From Halomonas sp. HL-93 (lineage in GTDB: Bacteria; Pseudomonadota; Gammaproteobacteria; Pseudomonadales; Halomonadaceae): a stretch of DNA of 64,000 nucleotides. The position numbers and the translations under genes are program-made. A model generated the notes under the pieces. It saw nothing but the letters and a program-made list of their open reading frames with translations. It did no database searches and was not told the DNA's origin. The stretch lies in the NCBI RefSeq assembly GCF_900086985.1, contig NZ_LT593974.1, forward strand, positions 1,426,001-1,490,000, read 5' to 3'. Position 1 is the stretch's first letter, and every line of letters begins with the position of its first letter. Positions 39,710-49,370 of this stretch are shown here, piece after piece.

Positions 39710-40837
39710 ATGGCTGATAAACCGCAAAATAGTGCAGGACTCCGTGGCCAGAGCGCGGGTTCCACTGCGCTGTGTACCGTAGGAAAAACCGGCTCAGGGC
39801 TAACCTACCGTGGCTTTGATATCAAAGAGCTGGCCGAGAAAGCCAAGTTTGAAGAAGTGGCCTACCTGCTGTTGAAGGGCAAACTGCCCAACCAAGCCGA
39901 GCTGGATGACTACATCGCCAAGCTGAAAAGCCTGCGCGGTTTGCCCAGCGCCTTGAAAACCGTGCTGGAAGAGATTCCCAAAGACGCCCATCCCATGGAT
40001 GTGATGCGGACCGGCACCTCGATGCTGGGCAATCTGGAAACCGAGGAAAGCTTTGGTGAGCAGGATGACGTTGCCGATCGACTACTCGCCGTACTGCCGT
40101 CGATTATCTGCTACTGGTACCGTTTCACCCACGATGGCGTGCGTATCAAGACCGAGACTGACGATGCCTCGGTGGGCGGTCATTTTCTGCATATGCTGCG
40201 CGATAAACCAGCGTCTGAATTGCATGCCCGGGTGATGAACGTATCGCTGATTCTTTACGCTGAGCACGAGTTTAACGCTTCTACGTTTACCGCCCGTGTC
40301 TGTGCCTCGACCCTTTCCGACATGCATTCCTGCGTGACCGGAGCGATTGGCACGCTGCGTGGACCGCTGCACGGCGGCGCCAATGAAGCGGCGATGGCGA
40401 TGATTGAAAACTGGTCGTCACCGGAAGAAGCCGAGCGTGAAATGCTCGGCATGCTCGAGCGCAAAGAGAAAATCATGGGCTTCGGTCACGCTATCTATCG
40501 TGAGTCTGACCCGCGTAACGCGATCATCAAGCATTGGTCGAAAAAACTCGCCGACGATGTAGGCGATACGGTGTTGTATCCCGTATCGGAGCGCTGTGAA
40601 GAGGTCATGTGGCGCGAGAAGAAGCTGTTCTGCAACGCTGACTTCTTCCATGCCAGCGCCTACCACTTCATGGATATCCCCACCAAGCTGTTTACGCCGA
40701 TTTTCGTGATGTCGCGTTTGACGGGCTGGGCCGCGCACGTGTTTGAGCAGCGTGCCAATAACCGCATTATTCGTCCCAGTGCCGATTACACCGGCCCTGA
40801 AAAGAGCGAATGGGTGCCCATTGAAGCGCGCGACTGA
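39710..40837 (+). CDS. prpC: 2-methylcitrate synthase
   Basis: This 375-residue citrate synthase-family enzyme condenses propionyl-CoA with oxaloacetate. Catalytic residues appear in GPLHGGANE (His), GFGHAIYRESDPR (His) and the downstream Asp in DFFHASAYHFM. LTYRGFDIKELAE is the N-terminal hallmark of the short bacterial form. It lies third in the prp string after gntR and prpB. Confidence 0.97.
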   Translation: MADKPQNSAGLRGQSAGSTALCTVGKTGSGLTYRGFDIKELAEKAKFEEVAYLLLKGKLPNQAELDDYIAKLKSLRGLPSALKTVLEEIPKDAHPMDVMRTGTSMLGNLETEESFGEQDDVADRLLAVLPSIICYWYRFTHDGVRIKTETDDASVGGHFLHMLRDKPASELHARVMNVSLILYAEHEFNASTFTARVCASTLSDMHSCVTGAIGTLRGPLHGGANEAAMAMIENWSSPEEAEREMLGMLERKEKIMGFGHAIYRESDPRNAIIKHWSKKLADDVGDTVLYPVSERCEEVMWREKKLFCNADFFHASAYHFMDIPTKLFTPIFVMSRLTGWAAHVFEQRANNRIIRPSADYTGPEKSEWVPIEARD

Positions 40838-40849
40838 GTGAGAGTGACC

Positions 40850-43474
40850 ATGAATACTGATTATCGCAAGCCGCTACCGGGTGTGACGGTCGATGGTGGC
40901 GCCATCGATTATTTTGATACCTACCAGGCTGTCGAGGATATCCAGCCCGGCGCTCACGCTACGCTGCCCTTTACGTCGCGGGTATTGGCGGAGCAACTGG
41001 TGCGCCGCTGCGCCCCGGCGCAACTGACCGACGCGCTCAAGCAACTGATTGAGCGCAAGCGCGACCTGGACTTTCCTTGGTATCCGGCGCGGGTGGTCTG
41101 CCACGATATTCTGGGCCAAACCGCGCTGGTTGACTTAGCGGGCCTGCGCGATGCGATTGCCGATAAAGGCGGCGACCCGGCGAAGGTCAACCCGGTGGTG
41201 CCCACCCAACTGATTGTCGATCACTCTTTGGCGGTCGAGCACGCAGGGTCAGAAGAGGGCGCCTTTGAGAAAAACCGCGTCATTGAAGATCGTCGTAATG
41301 ATGATCGCTTTCACTTCATCAACTGGACGAAAGTGGCCTTCGAGAACGTCGATGTAATCCCGCCGGGCAACGGCATCATGCACCAGATCAATCTGGAAAA
41401 GATGTCCCCCGTGGTACAAGTCCAGCAGGGCGTGGCGTTTCCCGATACCTGTGTAGGCACCGACAGTCACACGCCGATGACCGATGCCCTGGGGGTAATT
41501 TCGGTGGGCGTGGGCGGCCTAGAGGCGGAGAGCGTGATGCTGGGTCGAGCTTCGATGATGCGCCTGCCGGATATCGTCGGCGTGGAACTTACCGGCAAAC
41601 TACAGCCGGGCATTACCGGTACCGATATGGTGCTGGCGATTACCGAGTTTTTACGCAAGGAGCGTGTGGTCGGCGCCTACCTGGAGTTTTACGGTGAAGG
41701 TGCCGATGCGCTAACCGTGGGCGACCGCGCAACGATCTCCAACATGACGCCAGAGTACGGCGCCACGGCAGCGATGTTTTATATCGATAGCCAAACCATC
41801 GACTATCTCAAGCTCACCGGTCGCGAAGACGAGCAGGTGGCGTTGGTTGAAGCCTATGCCAAGCATACTGGCTTGTGGGCCGATAGCCTGACCACGGCCG
41901 AGTACGAGCGGGTGCTGACGTTTGATCTGTCAAGCGTAACGCGCACCCTGGCCGGGCCATCCAACCCCCACGCCCACTTACCCACTTCAGAGCTTGCCAA
42001 AAACGGTATCGCGGGGGATATGGATAAAGCCCGAGCAGAAGAGAAAGCTGGCCGGATGCCCGACGGCGCGGTGATTATCGCCGCCATCACCAGCTGCACC
42101 AATACCTCCAACCCGCGCAATATGGTGGCGGCGGGGTTGATTGCCCGTAACGCCAACAGGCTGGGTTTAACCCGCAAACCTTGGGTCAAGTCCTCGCTGG
42201 CGCCTGGCTCAAAAACCGTCAAGATGTATCTGGAAGAAGCTGGCTTGATGGGCGAGCTGGAAGACCTGGGCTTTGGCGTGGTGGCCTACGCGTGCACCAC
42301 CTGCAATGGCATGTCCGGTGCGCTGGAGCCGAAGATTCAGGAAGAGATAATCGAGCGCGATTTATACGCTACGGCGGTGTTGTCGGGTAACCGCAACTTC
42401 GACGGGCGTATTCACCCCCACGCCAAGCAGGCGTTTCTGGCCTCGCCACCGCTGGTGGTGGCTTACGCCATTGCCGGTACGATCCGCTTTGATATCGAAA
42501 AGGATATTTTAGGGCACGATGCCCAGGGCAACCCGGTCACTTTGAAAGATATATGGCCTGACGACAGCGAGATCGACGCGATTGTGAAATCGTCGGTAAA
42601 ACCCGAGCAGTTTCGCGATACCTATATCCCGATGTTCGACCTGCAGAAGGCGGCGCGAACCCTGGTTAGCCCACTGTATGAGTGGCGCCCCCAGAGCACC
42701 TATATTCGTCGCCCGCCCTACTGGGAAGGCAATATGGCTAAAGAGCGCGGTTTGAAGGGTATGCGCCCGCTGGCGATTCTGCCGGACAACATCACCACTG
42801 ATCACCTTTCGCCTTCTAACGCGATTCAGTTGAATAGCGCGGCGGGAGAATATCTGGACAAGATGGGCCTGCCCGAGGAGGACTTTAACTCCTACGCCAC
42901 CCACCGGGGCGACCATTTAACCGCCCAGCGCGCTACGTTGGCCAATCCTAAGTTGTTTAACGAAATGGTCCACGACGAGCAGGGCAAGGTGGTGCAAGGG
43001 TCGCTGGCCCGCGTTGAGCCCGAGGGTAAGGTCACGCGGATGTGGGAGGCAATCGAAACCTACATGGCCCGCAAGCAGCCGTTGATCATTATCGCCGGTG
43101 CCGACTACGGTCAAGGGTCCTCTCGTGACTGGGCGGCCAAAGGCGTTGCGCTGGCCGGGGTCGAAACCATTGTGGCCGAAGGCTTCGAGCGTATTCACCG
43201 CACCAATTTGATCGGCATGGGCGTGATGCCGCTGCAGTTCGAAGAGGGTACAACGCGGCACACATTGGCGTTGGACGGCACCGAAATTTACGATGTAGAG
43301 GGGGCGCCGCAGCCGGGGGCCAAGCTCACGCTGGTAATCCATCGCCAAAGTGGTAGTGCCGAGCGTGTGCCGGTGATTTGTCGTCTGGATACCGCCGAGG
43401 AGGTGTCGATTTACACCGCCGGCGGTGTGTTGCAGCGGTTCGCCCAGGACTTTCTTGAATCCACCGCTGCCTAG
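40850..43474 (+). CDS. acnD: Fe/S-dependent 2-methylcitrate dehydratase AcnD
   Basis: This 874-residue aconitase-family enzyme dehydrates 2-methylcitrate, working with PrpF. The 4Fe-4S ligands are in SCTNTSNPRNM and CTTCNGMSG. GTDSHTPMTDALGV, the swivel-domain ITTDHLSPSNAI and GADYGQGSSRDWAAKG follow in order. ATG 40850 starts the family-like MNTDYRKPL; a GTG at 40838 directly after the prpC stop would add four residues. Confidence 0.96.
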   Translation: MNTDYRKPLPGVTVDGGAIDYFDTYQAVEDIQPGAHATLPFTSRVLAEQLVRRCAPAQLTDALKQLIERKRDLDFPWYPARVVCHDILGQTALVDLAGLRDAIADKGGDPAKVNPVVPTQLIVDHSLAVEHAGSEEGAFEKNRVIEDRRNDDRFHFINWTKVAFENVDVIPPGNGIMHQINLEKMSPVVQVQQGVAFPDTCVGTDSHTPMTDALGVISVGVGGLEAESVMLGRASMMRLPDIVGVELTGKLQPGITGTDMVLAITEFLRKERVVGAYLEFYGEGADALTVGDRATISNMTPEYGATAAMFYIDSQTIDYLKLTGREDEQVALVEAYAKHTGLWADSLTTAEYERVLTFDLSSVTRTLAGPSNPHAHLPTSELAKNGIAGDMDKARAEEKAGRMPDGAVIIAAITSCTNTSNPRNMVAAGLIARNANRLGLTRKPWVKSSLAPGSKTVKMYLEEAGLMGELEDLGFGVVAYACTTCNGMSGALEPKIQEEIIERDLYATAVLSGNRNFDGRIHPHAKQAFLASPPLVVAYAIAGTIRFDIEKDILGHDAQGNPVTLKDIWPDDSEIDAIVKSSVKPEQFRDTYIPMFDLQKAARTLVSPLYEWRPQSTYIRRPPYWEGNMAKERGLKGMRPLAILPDNITTDHLSPSNAIQLNSAAGEYLDKMGLPEEDFNSYATHRGDHLTAQRATLANPKLFNEMVHDEQGKVVQGSLARVEPEGKVTRMWEAIETYMARKQPLIIIAGADYGQGSSRDWAAKGVALAGVETIVAEGFERIHRTNLIGMGVMPLQFEEGTTRHTLALDGTEIYDVEGAPQPGAKLTLVIHRQSGSAERVPVICRLDTAEEVSIYTAGGVLQRFAQDFLESTAA

Positions 43475-43490
43475 CTGGAGATAACATCAA

Positions 43491-44675
43491 ATGCCTTATG
43501 GCCCCCAACTCAAAATCCCCGCCACCTATATGCGTGGCGGCACCAGTAAGGGTGTGTTTTTTAAACTCAGTGATTTGCCCGATGCCGCCCAGCGGCCCGG
43601 CAAAGCGCGAGATCAGCTGCTGCTGCGGGTGATTGGCAGCCCCGACCCTTACGAAAAGCAAATCGACGGCATGGGCGCGGCAACGTCCAGCACCAGTAAA
43701 ACGGTGATTCTGTCGAAAAGTGAATCGTCGGAACACGACGTTGATTATTTATTTGGCCAGGTCTCCATCGATAAGCCCTTTGTGGATTGGAGCGGCAACT
43801 GCGGCAATCTTTCCGCGGCGGTGGGTCCCTTTGCGATTACCAACGGCCTCGTTGATCCTGGGCGCATCCCGGAAAACGGTGTGGTCGAGGTGCGCATCTG
43901 GCAGGTCAATATCCAGAAAACCATTGTGTCACGGGTGCCAATTAGCAACGGGGAGGTGCAGGAGACCGGTGACTTTGAGCTCGACGGCGTGACGTTCCCC
44001 GCTGCAGAAATCCCGGTGGCCTTTATGGACCCGGCCGATGGCGAAGGGGCCATCTTCCCCACCGGCAACCTGGTGGATGACCTGGATGTCCCGGGCGTGG
44101 GCGTTTTGAAAGCCACGCTGATCAACGCGGGTATTCCTACGGTGTTTATCAACGCTGCCGACATTGGTTATACCGGTACCGAGCTTCAGGATGCTATCAA
44201 TGGCGACAGCAAGGCGCTTGCCATGTTTGAAACTATCCGTGCCCATGGCGCCGTGCGCATGGGGCTGATTAAGCACGTAGATGAGGCGGCCAGTCGCCAG
44301 CATACGCCGAAAGTAGCGTTTGTCGCACCGTCGGCCAGCTATACTGCTTCTAGTGGAAAAGCAGTAAGCAGCAAAGCTATCGATCTGGTAGTAAGGGCGC
44401 TTTCAATGGGCAAGCTACACCACGCGATGATGGGAACAGCGGCCGTGGCGATTGCCGCGGCAGCGTCAATTAACGGTACGTTGGTCAATGAGGCAGCGGG
44501 TGGCGGGGAGCGCGACGCGGTAACGTTTGGTCATCCTTCAGGCAGTTTGCGTGTGGGCGCGCAGGCAAGCTTGATTGAAGGGCGCTGGCAAATTGATAAA
44601 GCCGTAATGAGCCGCAGTGCGCGGGTGTTGATGGAAGGAGCCGTGCGCGTCCCGGGCGATACGCTAAACCATTAG
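43491..44675 (+). CDS. prpF: AcnD-accessory isomerase PrpF
   Basis: This 394-residue protein of the diaminopimelate epimerase-like fold is needed with AcnD to form 2-methyl-cis-aconitate; it isomerises the trans product. Family blocks are IPATYMRGGTSKGVFF at the N-terminus, GMGAATSSTSKTVI, DWSGNCGNLSAAVGPFAI and HPSGSLRVGA. It follows acnD by 16 bases. Confidence 0.95.
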   Translation: MPYGPQLKIPATYMRGGTSKGVFFKLSDLPDAAQRPGKARDQLLLRVIGSPDPYEKQIDGMGAATSSTSKTVILSKSESSEHDVDYLFGQVSIDKPFVDWSGNCGNLSAAVGPFAITNGLVDPGRIPENGVVEVRIWQVNIQKTIVSRVPISNGEVQETGDFELDGVTFPAAEIPVAFMDPADGEGAIFPTGNLVDDLDVPGVGVLKATLINAGIPTVFINAADIGYTGTELQDAINGDSKALAMFETIRAHGAVRMGLIKHVDEAASRQHTPKVAFVAPSASYTASSGKAVSSKAIDLVVRALSMGKLHHAMMGTAAVAIAAAASINGTLVNEAAGGGERDAVTFGHPSGSLRVGAQASLIEGRWQIDKAVMSRSARVLMEGAVRVPGDTLNH

Positions 44676-44686
44676 GGGGCAATGCC

Positions 44687-46174
44687 ATGCAGACCGCCGA
44701 CGTCAACGAGCGTCCTGACTACGATGCAGAGCTTCAGACTCTGGCGGATTACGTTCTCAACTTTGGCGCGCCTTCAGAGGAAGCACTGGCAACGGCGCGC
44801 TACTGTTTGATGGATACGCTGGGCTGTGGGTTGCTGGCACTGCGTTTCCCGGAATGTACCAAGCACCTTGGCCCGCTAGTTGAGGGCACGGTGGTACCGC
44901 ATGGCGCCCGCGTACCGGGTACCTCGCTGCGGCTAGATCCGGTAAAAGCAGCCTGGGATATCGGTACCATCGTGCGCTGGCTTGATTACAACGATACCTG
45001 GCTTGCTGCGGAGTGGGGGCACCCCTCTGACAATCTGGGCGCGATTCTTGCCGTTGCGGACCATCTCTCCCAAAAGCGAGTGGCCAAAGGTGCTGCGCCT
45101 CTGGTGATGGGCGACGTTCTGCATGCCATGATCATGGCCCATGAGATTCAGGGCGTTTTAGCGCTGGATAACAGTTTCAACCGCGTGGGCCTTGACCACG
45201 TGGTGCTGGTGAAAGTGGCCTCCACCGCCGTTGTCGCCAAGCTGATGGGCGCTGACCGTGAGCAGTTGCTCTCGGCACTCTCACACGCCTGGGTAGATGG
45301 CCAAAGCCTGCGCACCTATCGTCATGCGCCCAATGCAGGCTCCCGGAAGAGCTGGGCAGCGGGGGATGCCACCTCCCGCGCTGTGCGTCTGGCGGACATC
45401 GCCATGCGCGGCGAAATGGGCATTCCCAGTGCTTTGACAGCGCCTCAATGGGGGTTTTACGACGTCTCCTTTAGCCATAGCAATAAAGACCTCAGTCTCA
45501 AGCCCGAGGGCGAGCGTAAGCTCCACTTCCAGCGTGAGCTGGGCTGCTACGTGATGGAAAATATTTTATTCAAAGTGGCTTTCCCCGCTGAATTTCACGC
45601 CCAGACCGCCTGTGAAGCGGCGGTGGCGTTGCACCCTCTGGTTAAAGATCGCCTAGCATCTATCGAGCGTATTGTGATCACCACCCATGAAGCGGCTATT
45701 CGCATCATTTCCAAGACCGGGCAGCTTGCTAACCCTGCTGACCGTGATCACTGCCTGCAGTACATGGTGGCGGTGCCCTTGATGCAGGGAGAATTAACCG
45801 CTGACCACTACGAAGATGACTTTCACGCGCGACACCCGCTGATTGATCAGCTTCGCGCAAAAATGGTTGTGGAAGAAGATTCTGATTATTCAAGCGCTTA
45901 TCATGATCCTGATAAACGTTCGATTGCCAATGCTGTGCAGGTGTTTTTTGATGATGGTACGGCCACCGAGAAGAGAGTAGTGGAGTATCCGCTGGGCCAT
46001 CGCCGCCGCCGCGACGAAGGCATGCACCTGCTAATGGAGAAATTTCAGCGCCATCTTGCCACCCGTTTTCCCGCGCGCCGCTGTGAGGCGATTAGGCTCG
46101 CGTGCAATGACCATGCTGCACTTTCATCAATGCCGGTCGATAATTTTATGGCGCTATGGGAAATGACCCCTTAA
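44687..46174 (+). CDS. prpD: 2-methylcitrate dehydratase PrpD
   Basis: This 495-residue MmgE/PrpD-family enzyme dehydrates 2-methylcitrate without an iron-sulfur cluster. It has MDTLGCGLLALRFPE, RWLDYNDTWLAAEWGHPSDNLGAILAVAD and HAWVDGQSLRTYRHAPNAGSRKSWAAGDATSRAVRLA. It closes the operon, 11 bases after prpF. Having both AcnD/PrpF and PrpD gives two routes for the same step, with PrpD giving the oxygen-insensitive one. Confidence 0.96.
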   Translation: MQTADVNERPDYDAELQTLADYVLNFGAPSEEALATARYCLMDTLGCGLLALRFPECTKHLGPLVEGTVVPHGARVPGTSLRLDPVKAAWDIGTIVRWLDYNDTWLAAEWGHPSDNLGAILAVADHLSQKRVAKGAAPLVMGDVLHAMIMAHEIQGVLALDNSFNRVGLDHVVLVKVASTAVVAKLMGADREQLLSALSHAWVDGQSLRTYRHAPNAGSRKSWAAGDATSRAVRLADIAMRGEMGIPSALTAPQWGFYDVSFSHSNKDLSLKPEGERKLHFQRELGCYVMENILFKVAFPAEFHAQTACEAAVALHPLVKDRLASIERIVITTHEAAIRIISKTGQLANPADRDHCLQYMVAVPLMQGELTADHYEDDFHARHPLIDQLRAKMVVEEDSDYSSAYHDPDKRSIANAVQVFFDDGTATEKRVVEYPLGHRRRRDEGMHLLMEKFQRHLATRFPARRCEAIRLACNDHAALSSMPVDNFMALWEMTP

Positions 46175-46181
46175 ATAGCGA

Positions 46182-46216
46182 ACCGCCCGATACGCTAGCG
46201 CGATCAGGCGGTGTTT
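46182..46216 (+). terminator. Probable terminator of the prp operon
   Basis: Arms ACCGCC(C)GAT and ATC(A)GGCGGT surround a short middle and are followed by GTTT, starting 7 bases after the prpD stop. The T-run is short. It sits between convergent prpD and the ComEA-like gene. Confidence 0.6.
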
Positions 46217-46228
46217 GCACTCGTGCGC

Positions 46229-46513
46229 TTAGTCCTCAACAGTAATTTGGTCGCGCATACGGTCAACGGTGGCTGGCCCAATGCCACTGACGCGGGTCAG
46301 GTCTTCGGCGTTTTCGAAGTCGCCGTTCGCTTCGCGATCCTCAATAATTGCCTCAGCGCGGCTTGGGCCGATGCCCGGCAGCTCATCAAGCAGTTCGGTA
46401 TCGGCGCTATTGATATTAATCGGGGCAATGTCTTGGGCCAGGCCGTTGCTGGCAACCCCAATGCCGATGCTCAAGAGTAATGCGGCAAATAATCCTTTCA
46501 GTGATAGCTTCAT
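46229..46513 (-). CDS. Exported ComEA-like helix-hairpin-helix protein
   Basis: This 94-residue protein has a signal peptide ending near GLAQ (residue 27) and then two helix-hairpin-helix motifs in the ComEA arrangement: ININSADTELLDELPGIGPSRAEAIIEDRE and FENAEDLTRVSGIGPATVDRMRDQI. It would bind double-stranded DNA in the periplasm, possibly in uptake for transformation; in many gammaproteobacteria such proteins have no proven competence role. It is a single gene, divergent from pyrF. Confidence 0.9.
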   Translation of the reverse strand: MKLSLKGLFAALLLSIGIGVASNGLAQDIAPININSADTELLDELPGIGPSRAEAIIEDREANGDFENAEDLTRVSGIGPATVDRMRDQITVED

Positions 46514-46620
46514 TCCAAGCCCCTTATGTTGGTTATCCGTCCTGTGGTTAACGGGAAATCCCCCGCTCTTTCACCTTAACTGGATTTCTGAGCGATGCTG
46601 TCGGAGATTAGCGATTCATC

Positions 46621-46662
46621 ATGTAAGCCTTTTGCCATGTGTGTATGGCAAAAGGCTTACAT
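46621..46662. repeat. Perfect 18-bp inverted repeat in the pyrF-comEA divergent region
   Basis: Arms ATGTAAGCCTTTTGCCAT and ATGGCAAAAGGCTTACAT are exactly complementary with a GTGTGT loop. There is no T-run on either side, so it is not a normal terminator. It ends 51 bases before pyrF and begins 107 bases before the ComEA-like gene. Its right arm supplies a possible -35 box for the pyrF promoter. Confidence 0.9.
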
Positions 46663-46687
46663 AGCGAGCCGGGGCGACTGATATAAT
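46657..46687 (+). promoter_or_regulatory. Possible pyrF promoter
   Basis: A perfect -10 box TATAAT lies at 46682-46687. TTACAT at 46657-46662, inside the right arm of the inverted repeat, is a possible -35 with a long 19-base spacer. Start of pyrF is 27 bases after the -10. Confidence 0.5.
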
Positions 46688-46713
46688 GCGCCGAAACACT
46701 TGGGGAGCTTGGC

Positions 46714-47421
46714 ATGGCTGTTACTGAATCACCGCTGATTATCGCACTTGATTACCCTTCGCTGGATGCGGCGCTGTGTATGGCCGATCAGTTGGATCCG
46801 TCTCGCTGCCGGCTTAAAGTTGGCAAAGAGTTATTCACCCGCAGCGGGCCGGCCGTGCTGGAAGCATTGCACGGGAGGGGCTTTGAGGTATTTCTGGACC
46901 TTAAATTCCATGATATCCCCAATACCGTGGCCAGCGCGGTCGAAGCGGCGGCGGAGCAGGGGGTGTGGATGGTCAACGTGCATGCCAGCGGTGGCCGGGC
47001 GATGATGGAGGCGGCGGCTAAACGGTTAGAGCAGCAGCGCCTTGAGACTCGCTTGATAGCCGTCACGGTGCTAACCAGCATGCAGGCCGACGATCTGACG
47101 GAGATCGGGGTATCTTCAACGCTTGGCGAACATGTAACGCGGCTGGCTCAATTAGCCCAGCAAAGTGGTTTGCATGGCGTGGTGTGTTCCGCCCAGGAAT
47201 CGGCTCAGCTTGCGTCACTGTGTGGCGACGCGTTCTTGAAAGTGACCCCAGGCATCCGGCCTGCGTTCGCCGCCGCTAATGATCAGCAGCGCATTATGAG
47301 CCCCAGTGAGGCGATACAGGCAGGCAGTACGCACTTAGTGGTGGGACGCCCAGTCACCCAGGCAGAAAGCCCGATGGACGCGTTGATGGCTATCGAGAAA
47401 GAACTGGGGGTACGGCTATAA
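46714..47421 (+). CDS. pyrF: Orotidine 5'-phosphate decarboxylase
   Basis: This 235-residue TIM-barrel enzyme makes UMP, the last step of pyrimidine synthesis. The catalytic block [11 protein letters not shown] is near residues 61-71. [29 protein letters not shown] and the terminal [10 protein letters not shown] complete the family pattern. It is convergent with lapB, with 24 bases between stops. Confidence 0.97.
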   Translation: MAVTESPLIIALDYPSLDAALCMADQLDPSRCRLKVGKELFTRSGPAVLEALHGRGFEVFLDLKFHDIPNTVASAVEAAAEQGVWMVNVHASGGRAMMEAAAKRLEQQRLETRLIAVTVLTSMQADDLTEIGVSSTLGEHVTRLAQLAQQSGLHGVVCSAQESAQLASLCGDAFLKVTPGIRPAFAAANDQQRIMSPSEAIQAGSTHLVVGRPVTQAESPMDALMAIEKELGVRL

Positions 47422-47445
47422 GTTACCCATTCGGTGCTGCGATCA

Positions 47446-48642
47446 CTACTCGCCTTCTACGCCGATAATCGGTTTGATGGTGCCCCAATAGCGACAGGTA
47501 GGGCACTGCCATTGCAGGGCGTCGCTGGTAAAGCCGCAGCGTAGGCAGCGATGTCGAGGACGGTCCTTCAATAATGCTTCGGTGTGGTATTTGAGCAGCA
47601 CCAGGCGCGTATCCGGCGAGTCCCTGCCCTGCAGGCGCTGGCTTTCAATATACAGATCAACCAGATAGTTGAGCCCTCGTAAACTGGGGGCGCGGCTAAG
47701 TAGTTCGCCAGTGACGCTAATGGCAGGGTCGACTCCATCCCGATGATGAACCAGCTCACCTAGCTCGATGATTAAGCTGGTGTAGGGAGCGACCTCAATC
47801 AGTTGATTTAGATGTGTTTCAAGCCCGACGACATCGTCGTTGCGCTGATAGGCGCGCTTTAACGCTGGCAGCATGGTCGGTAGATGAGCGATATCTTGGT
47901 CCAGAATACGCGTTAAGCGACTGATTGCCTGGGGATAACTGCCGTTATCCATATCGAGATCGGCGAGTATTAAGTTGGCGCGCACGCACTGTGGGTCGAG
48001 CTGTAAGGCTTTTTTCAAATGGCGTTTGGCCAACGCCCGGCTGGCATTGGCGGTCTCAATCTCAGCCAGCTCACACTGCCAATGGGCCGCCGCCCGGCGT
48101 ATGTTGGGGTACTGTTTAAATAGCGGAGCGGCGGTGTCAAAGGCGCTTTGCCAGTCCTTTTCGCGCTCTAATAAATCGATCAGCAGTCGTTTAGCGGGGT
48201 AGCGCAGTTCGCTATCGTGGTCCTGGTCGAGCAGCGTTCTTAGCAGTCGCTGAGCACGGTCATGAACCCCCAGCGCCACAAAATCGCGCGCAAGCTCCAG
48301 TTGTACCTTCGCGTTGGTAGCATCGGAGAGCGCCGGGCGTGCCAGCAGATTCTGATGAATGCTGACGGCTTTGTCGGCTTCACCCCGCGAACGAAATAGC
48401 CTACCCAGGGTGATGTGGGTCTCGACGGTATCGCTATTGACGTCCAGCGCATTGATAAACGTATTGATGGCTTCGTCGGGTTGCTCGTTGAGCAGATAGT
48501 TCAGCCCGACGAAGTAGTCTCGGGAGAGGCCGCTATTGGTAGGCGTCGTTTCGGGTGAGCGCCGAGACGCTTGACGAAAGCCAAGCCCGTAGCCTATCGC
48601 AATGGCGACAAATAAAACGCCCAGCAGCGCGATATCCAGCAT
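47446..48642 (-). CDS. lapB: Lipopolysaccharide assembly protein LapB
   Basis: This 398-residue protein has one N-terminal membrane helix (LLGVLFVAIAIGYGLGF), about nine TPR-like repeats facing the cytoplasm and a C-terminal rubredoxin-like metal site CLRCGF...CPTC. In E. coli LapB (YciM) adapts LpxC to FtsH for degradation and so controls LPS synthesis. It directly follows lapA with no gap. Confidence 0.95.
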   Translation of the reverse strand: MLDIALLGVLFVAIAIGYGLGFRQASRRSPETTPTNSGLSRDYFVGLNYLLNEQPDEAINTFINALDVNSDTVETHITLGRLFRSRGEADKAVSIHQNLLARPALSDATNAKVQLELARDFVALGVHDRAQRLLRTLLDQDHDSELRYPAKRLLIDLLEREKDWQSAFDTAAPLFKQYPNIRRAAAHWQCELAEIETANASRALAKRHLKKALQLDPQCVRANLILADLDMDNGSYPQAISRLTRILDQDIAHLPTMLPALKRAYQRNDDVVGLETHLNQLIEVAPYTSLIIELGELVHHRDGVDPAISVTGELLSRAPSLRGLNYLVDLYIESQRLQGRDSPDTRLVLLKYHTEALLKDRPRHRCLRCGFTSDALQWQCPTCRYWGTIKPIIGVEGE

Positions 48643-48948
48643 TTAAGCCAGTTCCTTAAACTCCTGCGTGCGCAGCTGGTCAAGTTCCTTGCGTTGTTGT
48701 TTGCTGTGACGTTCGCTGCGCGCCAACTTGGCTTTGAGGCGAATATACACCCCCATCATGGCGAGCATGCCGACCAACACACCCAAGGTTAATGTCGCCA
48801 GCAGCCAGACGGATAGCGAAATGGCAGGTAGTTCTAGCCAAATTAGATTGAGCGCAATGGTTTGCTGGTTGTTGACCGCAAACAAAATGCCCACAAGCAG
48901 TACCACCAGCAAAATAATGGCCAGAATCAGCCCTTTAATCCAACGCAT
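48643..48948 (-). CDS. lapA: Lipopolysaccharide assembly protein LapA
   Basis: This 101-residue inner-membrane protein has two hydrophobic helices (about 5-25 and 43-67) with FAVNNQQTIALNLIWLELP between them and a basic cytoplasmic coiled-coil tail (LARSERHSKQQRKELDQLR). It belongs to the LapA/DUF1049 family and is encoded immediately before lapB, as in E. coli. Confidence 0.92.
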   Translation of the reverse strand: MRWIKGLILAIILLVVLLVGILFAVNNQQTIALNLIWLELPAISLSVWLLATLTLGVLVGMLAMMGVYIRLKAKLARSERHSKQQRKELDQLRTQEFKELA

Positions 48949-49051
48949 GAGAGGTTCCTAGTCAGTAGCTTTCACGGTAGTACCATTGTGTACGAGTCGT
49001 TGCCCGGCGTCATCCAAAGAAGGCATGAAAACCGGTTAAAGATTCGCATAC

Positions 49052-49081
49052 GGTATTAACGCCTTTTTGAGTGTTAATACC
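49052..49081. terminator. Inverted repeat over the ihfB stop codon
   Basis: Arms GGTATTAAC and GTTAATACC (9 bp, perfect) span the ihfB stop codon. There is no T-run on the ihfB strand after the stem. It may protect or end the ihfB transcript before lapA. Confidence 0.45.
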
Positions 49082-49370
49082 CTAATGCGCGGCTGGCATC
49101 GACCTGCTCGCGTAATTCTTTACCCGGTTTGAAATGAGGGACGTATTTGCCTTCAAGCTCGACGGGTTCGCCGGTTTTCGGATTGCGCCCGGTACGTGGC
49201 TCACGGTAATGAAGCGAAAAACTTCCAAAACCACGAATTTCGACTCGCCCTCCACTGGCCAGTGCGTCGGTCATATCGTCGAGAATGATGCGAACCGCTG
49301 TCTCAACTTCTTTTGCCGAAAGTTCGGGTTGGTGCATGGCAATTTGTTCGATTAATTCAGATTTTGTCAT
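49074..49370 (-). CDS. ihfB: Integration host factor beta subunit
   Basis: This 98-residue DNA-bending protein pairs with IhfA. It starts [12 protein letters not shown], has the beta-arm [24 protein letters not shown] with the intercalating proline, and ends with the [12 protein letters not shown] helix. The product spans the usual length. In most relatives ihfB directly follows rpsA; here the upstream neighbour is the divergent sdhE, so ihfB has its own promoter region (49371-49578). Confidence 0.96.
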   Translation of the reverse strand: MTKSELIEQIAMHQPELSAKEVETAVRIILDDMTDALASGGRVEIRGFGSFSLHYREPRTGRNPKTGEPVELEGKYVPHFKPGKELREQVDASRALGY

